Shown in pieces: positions 1 through 5,060 of a stretch of 5,165 nucleotides of DNA (positions within the stretch are counted from its first letter, which is position 1; every line of letters begins with the position of its first letter). The notes beneath the pieces are model-generated. The model made no database searches and was not told the DNA's origin. It saw only the letters and a list, made by a program, of their open reading frames with translations. Origin of the DNA: Actinomycetota bacterium (lineage in GTDB: Bacteria; Actinomycetota; Actinomycetes; Propionibacteriales; Nocardioidaceae). Location: positions 1-5,165 of the forward strand of contig WLIH01000250.1 of the NCBI GenBank assembly GCA_009702305.1, given 5' to 3'. The position numbers and the translations under genes were made by a program.

Positions 1-786
1 CAGCTGATCGGCGGTGCGGGTGGCGCCGTCGACGACCACGTGGAAGCGGCCGTCGTGGCGCACGGAGGTCACCTCCACACCGGTGCGCACGTCGACGCCC
101 TCCTCGCGGAGCACCCCGGCCAGCAGCTCGCCCGCCTCCGGCTCCTCCGGGCCGAGGAGCCGCTCCCCCAGCTCCAGCAACGTCACCGAGGTGCCGAAGC
201 GGGCGAAGGCCTGCGCCAGCTCGGCGCCGATCGGTCCGCCACCGACGACCACGAGGCTCGCGGGCGCCTCGGTGACGTGCACGACCTCCCGGTTGGTCCA
301 GTACGGCGTGCCCGCCAGCCCGTCGATCGGCGGCGCCGCGGGGGCCGTGCCGGTGTTGAGGACCACTCCGCGAGCGGCCTCGAGCTCCACCACGCCGTCG
401 TCGGTCGTGACGCGCACTCGCCCGGGCCCGTCCAGGCGGCCGTGACCGCGCACCAACCGCACGCCCGCCTCCTCGAGCGGGCCTGCGTGCGAGACGTCGT
501 GCCAGTCGTGGTTGGCCTCGCGGATCCGCGCGGCCGCCGGCCCCAGGTCGGCGCGCACCGTCACCTCGCCCGAGAGCCGGTCGGCCGCTCGAGCCTCGGC
601 GAGCGCATCGGAGGCGCGGATCAGCAGCTTGGAGGGCGTGCAGCCCCAGAACGGGCACTCGCCGCCCACGAGGCGCGACTCGACGCCGACCACGCGCAGC
701 CCGGCCTCGGCCAGCTTGCGCGCGGCATGCTCACCGCCGGCGCCCAACCCGAGGACCACCACGTCGACCTGCTGCGTCGCACTCAT
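1..786 (-). CDS. FAD/NAD pyridine nucleotide-disulfide oxidoreductase, paralogue A (C-terminus outside window)
   Basis: This minus-strand frame is open from the ATG at 786-784 to the left edge, giving the first 262 residues of a protein whose relatives are about 460 long. Visible in the translation: FAD-binding GLGAGG (13-18); the redox-active disulfide CPFWGC with Cys44 and Cys49 inside GGEC...CTPSK (41-53); a second dinucleotide-binding GGGPIG followed by a strand ending in LLE, where the acidic residue favours NAD over NADP. The FAD and NAD domains are therefore present; the second FAD contact and the dimerisation domain lie outside. It should be a soluble homodimeric flavoenzyme passing electrons from NAD(P)H to a disulfide or other acceptor; the substrate cannot be told. 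It is the last visible gene of the leftward operon, 35 bp after the DUF1206 gene, and is a paralogue of the gene at 2986-1607 (shared HGRLDGPGRV-like and TPYWTNREVV blocks). A GAAGG ribosome-binding site lies 8 nt before the ATG. Family assignment is firm; calling it lipoamide dehydrogenase or mercuric reductase is not supported. Confidence 0.9.
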   Translation of the reverse strand, partial: MSATQQVDVVVLGLGAGGEHAARKLAEAGLRVVGVESRLVGGECPFWGCTPSKLLIRASDALAEARAADRLSGEVTVRADLGPAAARIREANHDWHDVSHAGPLEEAGVRLVRGHGRLDGPGRVRVTTDDGVVELEAARGVVLNTGTAPAAPPIDGLAGTPYWTNREVVHVTEAPASLVVVGGGPIGAELAQAFARFGTSVTLLELGERLLGPEEPEAGELLAGVLREEGVDVRTGVEVTSVRHDGRFHVVVDGATRTADQL

Positions 787-787
787 G

Positions 788-816
788 GCGACACCTTCGC
801 AGAGGCCTGGTGACGC
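788..816 (-). promoter_or_regulatory. Possible hairpin covering the ribosome-binding site of oxidoreductase A
   Basis: On the transcribed strand GCGTCACC (816-809) can pair with GGTGTCGC (795-788): seven of eight positions pair, with one U-U mismatch and a 13-nt loop. The 3' arm takes in the last two Gs of the GAAGG Shine-Dalgarno sequence, so folding would partly hide the start site. The same two arm sequences occur before paralogue B. In GC-rich DNA such stems arise easily, so function is inference. Confidence 0.25.
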
Positions 817-821
817 GAGGC

Positions 822-1610
822 TCAGCGCGAGAGGTGGGCGGCACGCACCAGGCAGAAGAGGCCGTAGCAGCCCAGGCCCACCGCCAGGACCGAGAGCAGC
901 ACCGGCCCGAACGGCTGGTCCAGCACCTCGCGCAGGGCCGCGTCGAGGCCACCGGACTCGTCGGCCTCGTGGGTGACGGCGGCGTAGCCGAAGAGCACCC
1001 CGACCAGGGCGAGGGCGACCCCCTTCGCGACGTGGCCGATTCGGCCCAGCGCGACGTACGCCGTCCCGCTGTCGCCGGCGCGGCCGGCACCGTCCAGGTC
1101 GTCGGCGACGTCCCCGGTGACTCCCTTGCGGACGATGACCACGCCGACGACGAGCACGCCCAGCCCGACGAGGCCGACGAGCACCTGGCCGGCCGGCAGG
1201 TCGAGCAGCCGTGCCGTCCACGTGCGGGTGCCACCACCCGAGCCGCCGGACCCGCGGGCCACCTCGACACCGCTCCAGCCGAGACCGGCGTACAGCACGG
1301 CCTTGCCTGCCGACGTGGCCCGATGGCGCAGCCGCTCGGCGCCGTCCTCGTCGCGGTAGCCGACCGTCACCTCGATCAGCTGCCACACGACGAGCAGCAG
1401 CAGACCGGCCGACACGACCACCACCAGCACCTTGCCGAAGGGCTGCTGGGCGAGCTCGTGCAGCGCTCCGCTGCCCGACGCCGCACCGCTCGCGTCACCG
1501 AGGGACAGCTGCAGCGCCAACCAGGCGATCAGCAGGTGCACGACACCGAAGGCCGCCAGGCCGATGCGGGCGGCCCGGTCGGCGACGCCGTCCGCCGAGA
1601 GCCTGATCAG
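822..1610 (-). CDS. DUF1206 family integral membrane protein (probable CTG start)
   Basis: This is a polytopic membrane protein made of three tandem two-helix repeats, the architecture of the DUF1206 family found mainly in Actinomycetota; no biochemical role is established. Using the start at 1610, the repeats span roughly residues 12-85, 93-170 and 185-262. Repeats 1 and 3 each carry the family's QPFG turn between their helices (QQPFG, DQPFG); repeat 2 has LPAGQ. The first conventional start in frame is GTG at 1541 (residue 24), which would cut the first helix in half. The frame stays open upstream and reads ADRAARIGLAAFGVVHLL, as expected for the family. No ATG, GTG or TTG lies between, but a CTG at 1610-1608 overlaps the TGA stop of the preceding gene (CTGA, 4-bp overlap) and sits 5 nt after GGGGAG. 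I therefore prefer CTG (262 aa) over GTG (239 aa). It lies between two paralogous flavin disulfide reductases in the same operon, which suggests a membrane redox or stress role, but this is inference only. Family is firm; the start is moderate. Confidence 0.85.
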   Translation of the reverse strand: MIRLSADGVADRAARIGLAAFGVVHLLIAWLALQLSLGDASGAASGSGALHELAQQPFGKVLVVVVSAGLLLLVVWQLIEVTVGYRDEDGAERLRHRATSAGKAVLYAGLGWSGVEVARGSGGSGGGTRTWTARLLDLPAGQVLVGLVGLGVLVVGVVIVRKGVTGDVADDLDGAGRAGDSGTAYVALGRIGHVAKGVALALVGVLFGYAAVTHEADESGGLDAALREVLDQPFGPVLLSVLAVGLGCYGLFCLVRAAHLSR

Positions 1611-2986
1611 GACAGCTCCCCGAGCGCGGTCTCGATCGTCCGGTGGAAGGTCGGGTAGGCGAAGATCATCGCGCGCAGGGTCTCGACCGGCACCGCCGCG
1701 TGCACGGCGACCGCGAGGAAGCCCAGGATCTCTCCGCCGTAGGGGCCGACCGCGGTGGCGCCGACGAGCACGCCGCGATCGGCGTCCTCGACGAGCTTGA
1801 TCAGCCCCCGCGATCCCGGCCCGTGCAACCAGCCGCGCGACGACTGCTCCAACGGCGTGGTGGCGGTGCGCACCCGCAGTCCTGCCTCCCGGGCCTGATG
1901 CTCGGTCAGGCCCACGCCGCCCACCTCGGGATCGGTGAAGGTCACATGCGGGAGCGCGTGGTACGTCGCGGCGGGACCCTCGACCCCGGTGAGGTCGCGC
2001 AGGGCGATCGCCTGCTGGTACATCGCGACGTGCGTGAAGGCGCCCTTGCCGGTGATGTCGCCGATCGCCCAGAGCCGGTCACCGGCCCGCATCCGCTCGT
2101 CGACCGGCACCGTGCGGGCGCTCGGGTCGAGGCCGATCGTCTCGAGCCCGATGTCGTCGAGGTTCGGCGTGCGGCCGGCCGCCACCAGGAGCTTGTCGGC
2201 ACTCACGCTCTCCGTGCCGAGGTCGACGGTGAAGGTGCCGTCGGCGTACGACACGGAGCCGATCTGGACCTGGCTCAGCACCCGGATGCCTTCTCCCACG
2301 AAGGTGTCCTGCAGCAGCGCCGCAGCCTCGGGCTCGCTCGGCCCGAGGATGCGGGGCCCGACCTCCAGCAAGGTCACCCGCACGCCGAAGCGGGCGAAGA
2401 CCTGAGCGAGCTCGCACCCGATCGGTCCGCCACCGATCACGACCAGCGAGCCGGGCAGCTCGCTCACCTGCACGACCTCCCGATTGGTCCAGTAGGGCGT
2501 GTCGGCCAGGCCCTCGATCGGCAGGCGTGCCGGTCGGGTGCCGGTGTTGAGCACGACCCCGCGTCGGGCGACGTACGTCGGACCCGGCGAGCCGTCGGGC
2601 AGCTCGATGCTGACCCGGCCGGGACCGTCGAGGCGGCCGGTGCCGTGGTGGAAGGTGATCCCGGCCTCGACCAGCCGGTCGACCGCCACCTGGTCGTCCC
2701 AGCCGTCGGTCGCCTCCTCGGAGATCCGGCGCGCGACCGGCGCCCACGACGGCGTGACGACGACGTCGCCGGCCAGTCCTGCGACGCGACCTGCCTCGGC
2801 CAGGACGTCGGCGGCGCGGATCATCATCTTCGACGGGATGCAGCCGTAGTAGGGGCACTCGCCGCCGACCAGGTGCTTGTCGAGCGCCACGACCTCCAGC
2901 CCCGCGGCTGCTGCTCCGGTGACGAGTGACTCCGCCCCCGGTCCGAGCCCGATCACGACCAGGTCGACCTCGCGTTCGTCTGTCAT
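1607..2986 (-). CDS. FAD/NAD pyridine nucleotide-disulfide oxidoreductase, paralogue B
   Basis: Complete 459-residue class I flavin disulfide reductase, the usual family length. Domains in order: FAD-binding GLGPGA (13-18, last Gly replaced by Ala), redox disulfide Cys44/Cys49 in CPYYGC followed by IPSK, NAD-binding GGGPIG (185-190) with Glu208 closing the next strand (NAD-preferring), GRTPN (271-275), second FAD contact IGDITG (308-313), then the dimerisation domain. In lipoamide dehydrogenase and glutathione reductase a C-terminal His and Glu from the partner subunit activate the thiol. Here the matching AHPTLSE segment reads AYPTFHR, so Tyr444 and Arg449 occupy the two positions. There is no C-terminal Cys pair as in mercuric reductase. 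It is thus a cytosolic NAD(P)H-dependent flavoenzyme of unassigned substrate. It starts 63 bp after nusB with a GAGGG ribosome-binding site 7 nt before the ATG, and its TGA overlaps the likely start of the DUF1206 gene, pointing to coupled translation. Automatic labels such as lipoamide dehydrogenase or MerA would be over-specific. Confidence 0.93.
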   Translation of the reverse strand: MTDEREVDLVVIGLGPGAESLVTGAAAAGLEVVALDKHLVGGECPYYGCIPSKMMIRAADVLAEAGRVAGLAGDVVVTPSWAPVARRISEEATDGWDDQVAVDRLVEAGITFHHGTGRLDGPGRVSIELPDGSPGPTYVARRGVVLNTGTRPARLPIEGLADTPYWTNREVVQVSELPGSLVVIGGGPIGCELAQVFARFGVRVTLLEVGPRILGPSEPEAAALLQDTFVGEGIRVLSQVQIGSVSYADGTFTVDLGTESVSADKLLVAAGRTPNLDDIGLETIGLDPSARTVPVDERMRAGDRLWAIGDITGKGAFTHVAMYQQAIALRDLTGVEGPAATYHALPHVTFTDPEVGGVGLTEHQAREAGLRVRTATTPLEQSSRGWLHGPGSRGLIKLVEDADRGVLVGATAVGPYGGEILGFLAVAVHAAVPVETLRAMIFAYPTFHRTIETALGELS

Positions 2987-2994
2987 GACGACAC

Positions 2995-3040
2995 CCTCGC
3001 ACCCTCGCGGTCGCCGCGGGCGCCGCGACGGGTGACGAGG
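2995..3040 (-). promoter_or_regulatory. Extended GC hairpin in the nusB–oxidoreductase B gap
   Basis: On the transcribed strand CCTCG-T-CACCC (3040-3030) pairs with GGGTG-CGAGG (3004-2995): ten base pairs with a single bulged U at 3035. Inside it, the segment 3029-3013 forms a further stem of about seven pairs (one U-G wobble) around a CGC loop at 3022-3020. The outer 3' arm contains most of the GAGGG ribosome-binding site (2998-2994). There is no U-tract after it, so a classical intrinsic terminator is unlikely; a partial attenuator after nusB or a translation-control hairpin for gene B are the alternatives. Structure was found by eye, not by energy calculation. Confidence 0.35.
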
Positions 3041-3049
3041 TGATGACGG

Positions 3050-3457
3050 TCAGGCCAGGGTCGCCTTGTTGCGCAGGATGCCGCCGAGCACACCGTTGAC
3101 GAACTGCGGGGACTCGTCGGTGGACAGGTCGCGCACCAGCGCCATCGCCTCGCTGACGGCCACGGCGTCGGGGATGTCCTCGGCGAAGAGCAGCTCGTAG
3201 ACACCCAGGCGCAGCACGTTGCGGTCGACGGCCGGCATCCGATCGAGGGTCCAGCCCTCGGAGTACGACGTCAGCAGCTCGTCGATGCGGGCCTGGTGCT
3301 CGACGACACCGCGCACCAGCGTGCCCGTGTAGTCGTTGGTCGGGCCCTCACCGTCGTCGATCTGACGGTCGAGCGCCTCGATGGCCGACTCGCCGCGCAT
3401 CTCGGAGGCGAACAGGACGTCGAGCGCTCGCTTGCGAGCCTTGGACCGGGCAGCCAT
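3050..3457 (-). CDS. nusB: Transcription antitermination factor NusB
   Basis: NusB binds boxA RNA together with ribosomal protein S10 (NusE) and joins the antitermination complex that keeps RNA polymerase going through rRNA operons. The 135-residue product has the typical all-helical length of the family. Visible hallmarks are the basic N-terminus (RSKARKRALDVLFASE, 4-19) that contacts RNA, the core helix VDRNVLRLGVYELL (77-90), and the C-terminal FVNGVLGGI (119-127), which matches the family's KFVNGVLD region. Its ATG (3457-3455) shares one base with the efp stop (TGATG), and no strong Shine-Dalgarno sequence precedes it, so translation is probably coupled to efp. The efp–nusB adjacency is a well-known actinobacterial arrangement. 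Downstream, oxidoreductase B follows instead of the pyrR/pyr genes often found there. Confidence 0.97.
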   Translation of the reverse strand: MAARSKARKRALDVLFASEMRGESAIEALDRQIDDGEGPTNDYTGTLVRGVVEHQARIDELLTSYSEGWTLDRMPAVDRNVLRLGVYELLFAEDIPDAVAVSEAMALVRDLSTDESPQFVNGVLGGILRNKATLA

Positions 3458-4020
3458 CAGGACTTGACGCGACCCATGTAGGACGAGTCGCGGGTGTCGA
3501 CCTTGACCTTCTCGCCCTGGTTGATGAACAGCGGGACCTGGATCTCGTGACCCGTCTCGAGGGTGGCCGGCTTGGTGCGACCGGTCGCGGAGTCGCCGGC
3601 CAGACCGGGCTCGGTGAAGGTGATCTCCAGCTCGACCGAGGCCGGCAGCTCGATGAAGAGCACGCGACCCTCGTTGGTGGCGACCACGGCCTCCTGGTTC
3701 TCCAGGAGGAAGTTCGCGTTGCCTCCGACGATCTCGGGCGCGATCTCGAGCTGCTCGTAGCTCGAGACGTCCATGAAGACGTAGGAGGTGCCGTCGTTGT
3801 AGAGGTACTGCATCGTGCGGCGGTCGACCGTCGCGGTCTCGACCTTGGTGCCGGCATTGAAGGTCTTGTCGACGGTCTTGTTGGACTCGACGTTCTTCAG
3901 CTTGGTGCGCACGAACGCAGGACCCTTGCCCGGCTTCACGTGCTGGAACTCCACGACAGCCCAGAGCTGACCGTCGATGTTGAGAACCATGCCGTTCTTG
4001 AGGTCGTTCGTCGTTGCCAT
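3457..4020 (-). CDS. efp: Translation elongation factor P
   Basis: EF-P binds the ribosome between the P and E sites and speeds peptide-bond formation on consecutive prolines. The 187-residue product shows the three β-barrel domains: an N-terminal KOW-like domain (about 1-64), a central OB domain (about 65-127) and a C-terminal OB domain ending in [14 protein letters not shown]. The functional loop reads [10 protein letters not shown], placing Lys32 at the tip. This palindromic PGKGP loop is that of the actinobacterial EF-P subfamily reported to work with an unmodified lysine, unlike E. coli, where the equivalent lysine is β-lysylated. No lysine-modifying enzyme gene lies in the window. The start at [11 protein letters not shown] matches the family, though the Shine-Dalgarno sequence before it is weak (AAGG lies about 13 nt upstream). 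It overlaps nusB by one base and follows the SIMPL gene by 75 bp. Confidence 0.98.
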   Translation of the reverse strand: MATTNDLKNGMVLNIDGQLWAVVEFQHVKPGKGPAFVRTKLKNVESNKTVDKTFNAGTKVETATVDRRTMQYLYNDGTSYVFMDVSSYEQLEIAPEIVGGNANFLLENQEAVVATNEGRVLFIELPASVELEITFTEPGLAGDSATGRTKPATLETGHEIQVPLFINQGEKVKVDTRDSSYMGRVKS

Positions 4021-4029
4021 GCTCGCGGT

Positions 4030-4071
4030 TCAGCCTTCTGCCTCGGAGTCGGGTGGAGCCGCTCTGCTCAT
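4030..4071 (-). promoter_or_regulatory. Possible 13-codon leader peptide ahead of efp, containing Ala-Pro-Pro-Asp
   Basis: In the 75-bp gap before efp, an ATG at 4071-4069 opens a frame of 13 codons (MSRAAPPDSEAEG) closed by TGA at 4032-4030, nine bases before the efp start. It contains A-P-P-D; consecutive prolines flanked by Ala and Asp are among the contexts known to stall ribosomes when EF-P is lacking. A 6-bp pairing (4083-4078 with 4043-4038, CTGCCT/AGGCAG) encloses the first half of the frame. Against it: no clear Shine-Dalgarno sequence precedes the ATG, and short frames with Pro-Pro arise by chance in GC-rich DNA. Treat as a hypothesis. Confidence 0.2.
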
Positions 4072-4092
4072 CAGGCCAGGCAGCAGCCGCCG

Positions 4093-4098
4093 AGTCTA
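4093..4098 (-). promoter_or_regulatory. Candidate -10 element for efp–nusB
   Basis: TAGACT on the minus strand fits the actinobacterial -10 pattern TANNNT, and its TAG is also the stop codon of the SIMPL gene. It would start transcription near 4086, about 65 nt before the efp ATG, producing a short leader containing the 13-codon frame. I see no good -35 hexamer at 16-19 bp spacing, so support is weak; efp could also be read through from the SIMPL gene. Confidence 0.25.
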
Positions 4099-4911
4099 CT
4101 GGTCGGCGCCGACGAACTCCCAGACGACCTGCAGGTTGACCTCCAGGTCCTGCTGGCCCGCGCGGATCGGCAGTCGTGCCACCTCGGCCGCGACGTCGTA
4201 CGCCGCACTCGCCGCCACCGGGTAGCCGCCGGCGCGCCCGCCGCCACCGACCTCACGCAACGTCAGCACGTCGCCCAGCTGCTGTCCGGTCGCGTCGGCG
4301 TACTGCTCCGCCTTGGCGGTGGCCTGGTCGACGGCGTCCTGGCGCGCCTGCGCCAGGACTGCCTCTGGGTCACTGATCTCGAGCCGGATGCCGTTGACGC
4401 GCACGGCGTTGCCGCCGGCCGCGACGGCGGCGTTGACCGCCGCACCACCCTGCCGCAGCTCGCGCACCAGGACGGCGACCCGCTGGGACACCTGGTAGCC
4501 GCGCAGGACCGGCGGGCCCGATGACTGGTAGTCGTAGACCGGCGACATCGACAGTCCCGCGGTCTGCAGGTCCTTGCGCTCGACCCCGGCACCGGCGAGA
4601 GCGTCGAGCACGCCGTTCATCGTCGTGTTCGCCTCGTCGAGCGCGGTCTCGAGGTCGTCGCGGGTCAGGCTCACCGCGACCGTGAAGGCGAGCTGATCGG
4701 GCACGGCCACGGCGGTGCCCGTGCCGGTCATCGTCAGGGTGCGGGCGTCCTTGCTGGCCGCGGCCACCTCGGCGGCGCTCGGCCCCGACGGATCGGCCGC
4801 CTGGGCCGGACCGCCCCCGCCGCTCCCGAGCAGGTAGGCCACCACCAGGGCGAGCACTGCCACCGCCGTCGCCAGGAGTCCTCGCACCCCCACCGTGAGC
4901 TCTCGTGCCAT
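4096..4911 (-). CDS. SIMPL domain (DUF541) protein, secreted or membrane-anchored
   Basis: SIMPL/DUF541 proteins (relatives of E. coli YggE and Brucella BP26) are extracytoplasmic proteins linked to oxidative-stress and envelope phenotypes; their molecular activity is not settled. The 271-residue product starts MARELTVGVRG, followed by a hydrophobic segment (about 12-28, LLATAVAVLALVVAYLL) that is a signal peptide or N-terminal anchor, with a possible cleavage after AQA (36-38). The domain then shows family hallmarks in order: LTMTGTGTAVAVPDQLAF, the segment ERKDLQTAGLSMSPVYDY, GYQVSQRVAVLVREL, a GGNAVRVNGIRLEISD stretch, and a helix with regularly spaced Ala/Lys leading to GQQLGDVLTLREVG. 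I chose the ATG at 4911 because it has GGGGA about 7 nt upstream and opens directly into the signal segment. The longer frame from 5031 adds 40 Arg/Gly-rich residues without homology character and starts beside an inverted repeat. It ends 75 bp before efp and is divergent from a secreted-protein gene. Confidence 0.9.
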   Translation of the reverse strand: MARELTVGVRGLLATAVAVLALVVAYLLGSGGGGPAQAADPSGPSAAEVAAASKDARTLTMTGTGTAVAVPDQLAFTVAVSLTRDDLETALDEANTTMNGVLDALAGAGVERKDLQTAGLSMSPVYDYQSSGPPVLRGYQVSQRVAVLVRELRQGGAAVNAAVAAGGNAVRVNGIRLEISDPEAVLAQARQDAVDQATAKAEQYADATGQQLGDVLTLREVGGGGRAGGYPVAASAAYDVAAEVARLPIRAGQQDLEVNLQVVWEFVGADQ

Positions 4912-5007
4912 GTCGTCGTCCCCAGTCCTGCCGGTCCCCCGGCCTCGTCGTCGTCCGGCTCGGACGCGCAGGGCCGCCGCGTCGTTCCCCGGGTGCCTGC
5001 AGCGGGT

Positions 5008-5027
5008 CATGGCCCGAACGGGCCATG
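5008..5027. repeat. Perfect 9-2-9 inverted repeat, probable operator
   Basis: Arms CATGGCCCG (5008-5016) and CGGGCCATG (5019-5027) are perfect reverse complements separated by AA. The repeat lies in the 149-bp divergent intergenic region between the SIMPL gene and the plus-strand secreted-protein gene. Relative to the inferred transcription start at 5061 it covers about -53 to -34, overlapping where a -35 element would sit, which is typical of a dimeric regulator's operator. No T-tract follows on either strand, so a terminator is unlikely. The binding protein is not identifiable and no regulator is encoded in the window. Confidence 0.5.
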
Positions 5028-5048
5028 TCACCCCGGACCCCGCAGCCC

Positions 5049-5054
5049 TAGCGT
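5049..5054 (+). promoter_or_regulatory. Candidate -10 hexamer for a leaderless transcript
   Basis: TAGCGT fits TANNNT and ends six bases before the ATG at 5061, so transcription starting at the normal distance would begin at the A of the start codon. Leaderless mRNAs with this geometry are common in Actinomycetota. GAAGG touches the ATG directly (no spacing), too close to act as a normal ribosome-binding site, which supports the leaderless reading. No clear -35 is seen; the inverted repeat occupies that position. Confidence 0.45.
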
Positions 5055-5060
5055 CGAAGG

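Noticed and set aside
40..813. 257-codon plus-strand open frame at the left edge
   Set aside because: Lies opposite the partial oxidoreductase A, whose FAD, disulfide and NAD motifs are unmistakable.
810..1658. 282-codon plus-strand open frame opposite the DUF1206 gene
   Set aside because: Its product is low-complexity, Gln/Asp/Arg/His-rich and without family features, while the minus strand encodes a well-formed three-repeat membrane protein.
1643..2929. 428-codon plus-strand open frame opposite oxidoreductase B
   Set aside because: Antisense shadow of a clear flavoenzyme gene; GC-rich third positions suppress stops on the opposite strand. The translation is rich in Arg/Asp/His/Gly with no recognisable domain.
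1607..2986. Mercuric reductase or dihydrolipoamide dehydrogenase assignment
   Set aside because: No heavy-metal-associated N-terminal domain or C-terminal Cys pair for MerA, no HPxxxE dyad for lipoamide dehydrogenase, and no 2-oxoacid dehydrogenase genes nearby.
2987..3049. Intrinsic terminator after nusB
   Set aside because: The stem is strong but no U-tract follows it, and the 3' arm overlaps the next gene's ribosome-binding site; I kept it only as a regulatory hairpin candidate.
3547..4524. 325-codon plus-strand open frame spanning efp and the SIMPL gene
   Set aside because: It crosses two confident minus-strand genes and their gap and has no recognisable motif; a typical high-GC shadow.
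5008..5027. Bidirectional terminator between the divergent genes
   Set aside because: No gene ends here on either strand and no T-tract flanks the dyad; an operator fits the position better.
4912..5031. 40-residue N-terminal extension of the SIMPL protein from an ATG at 5031
   Set aside because: The added segment is Arg/Gly-rich without signal-peptide character, and its upstream ATGs arise from the CATG ends of the inverted repeat. The ATG at 4911 has a ribosome-binding site and opens directly into the signal segment.
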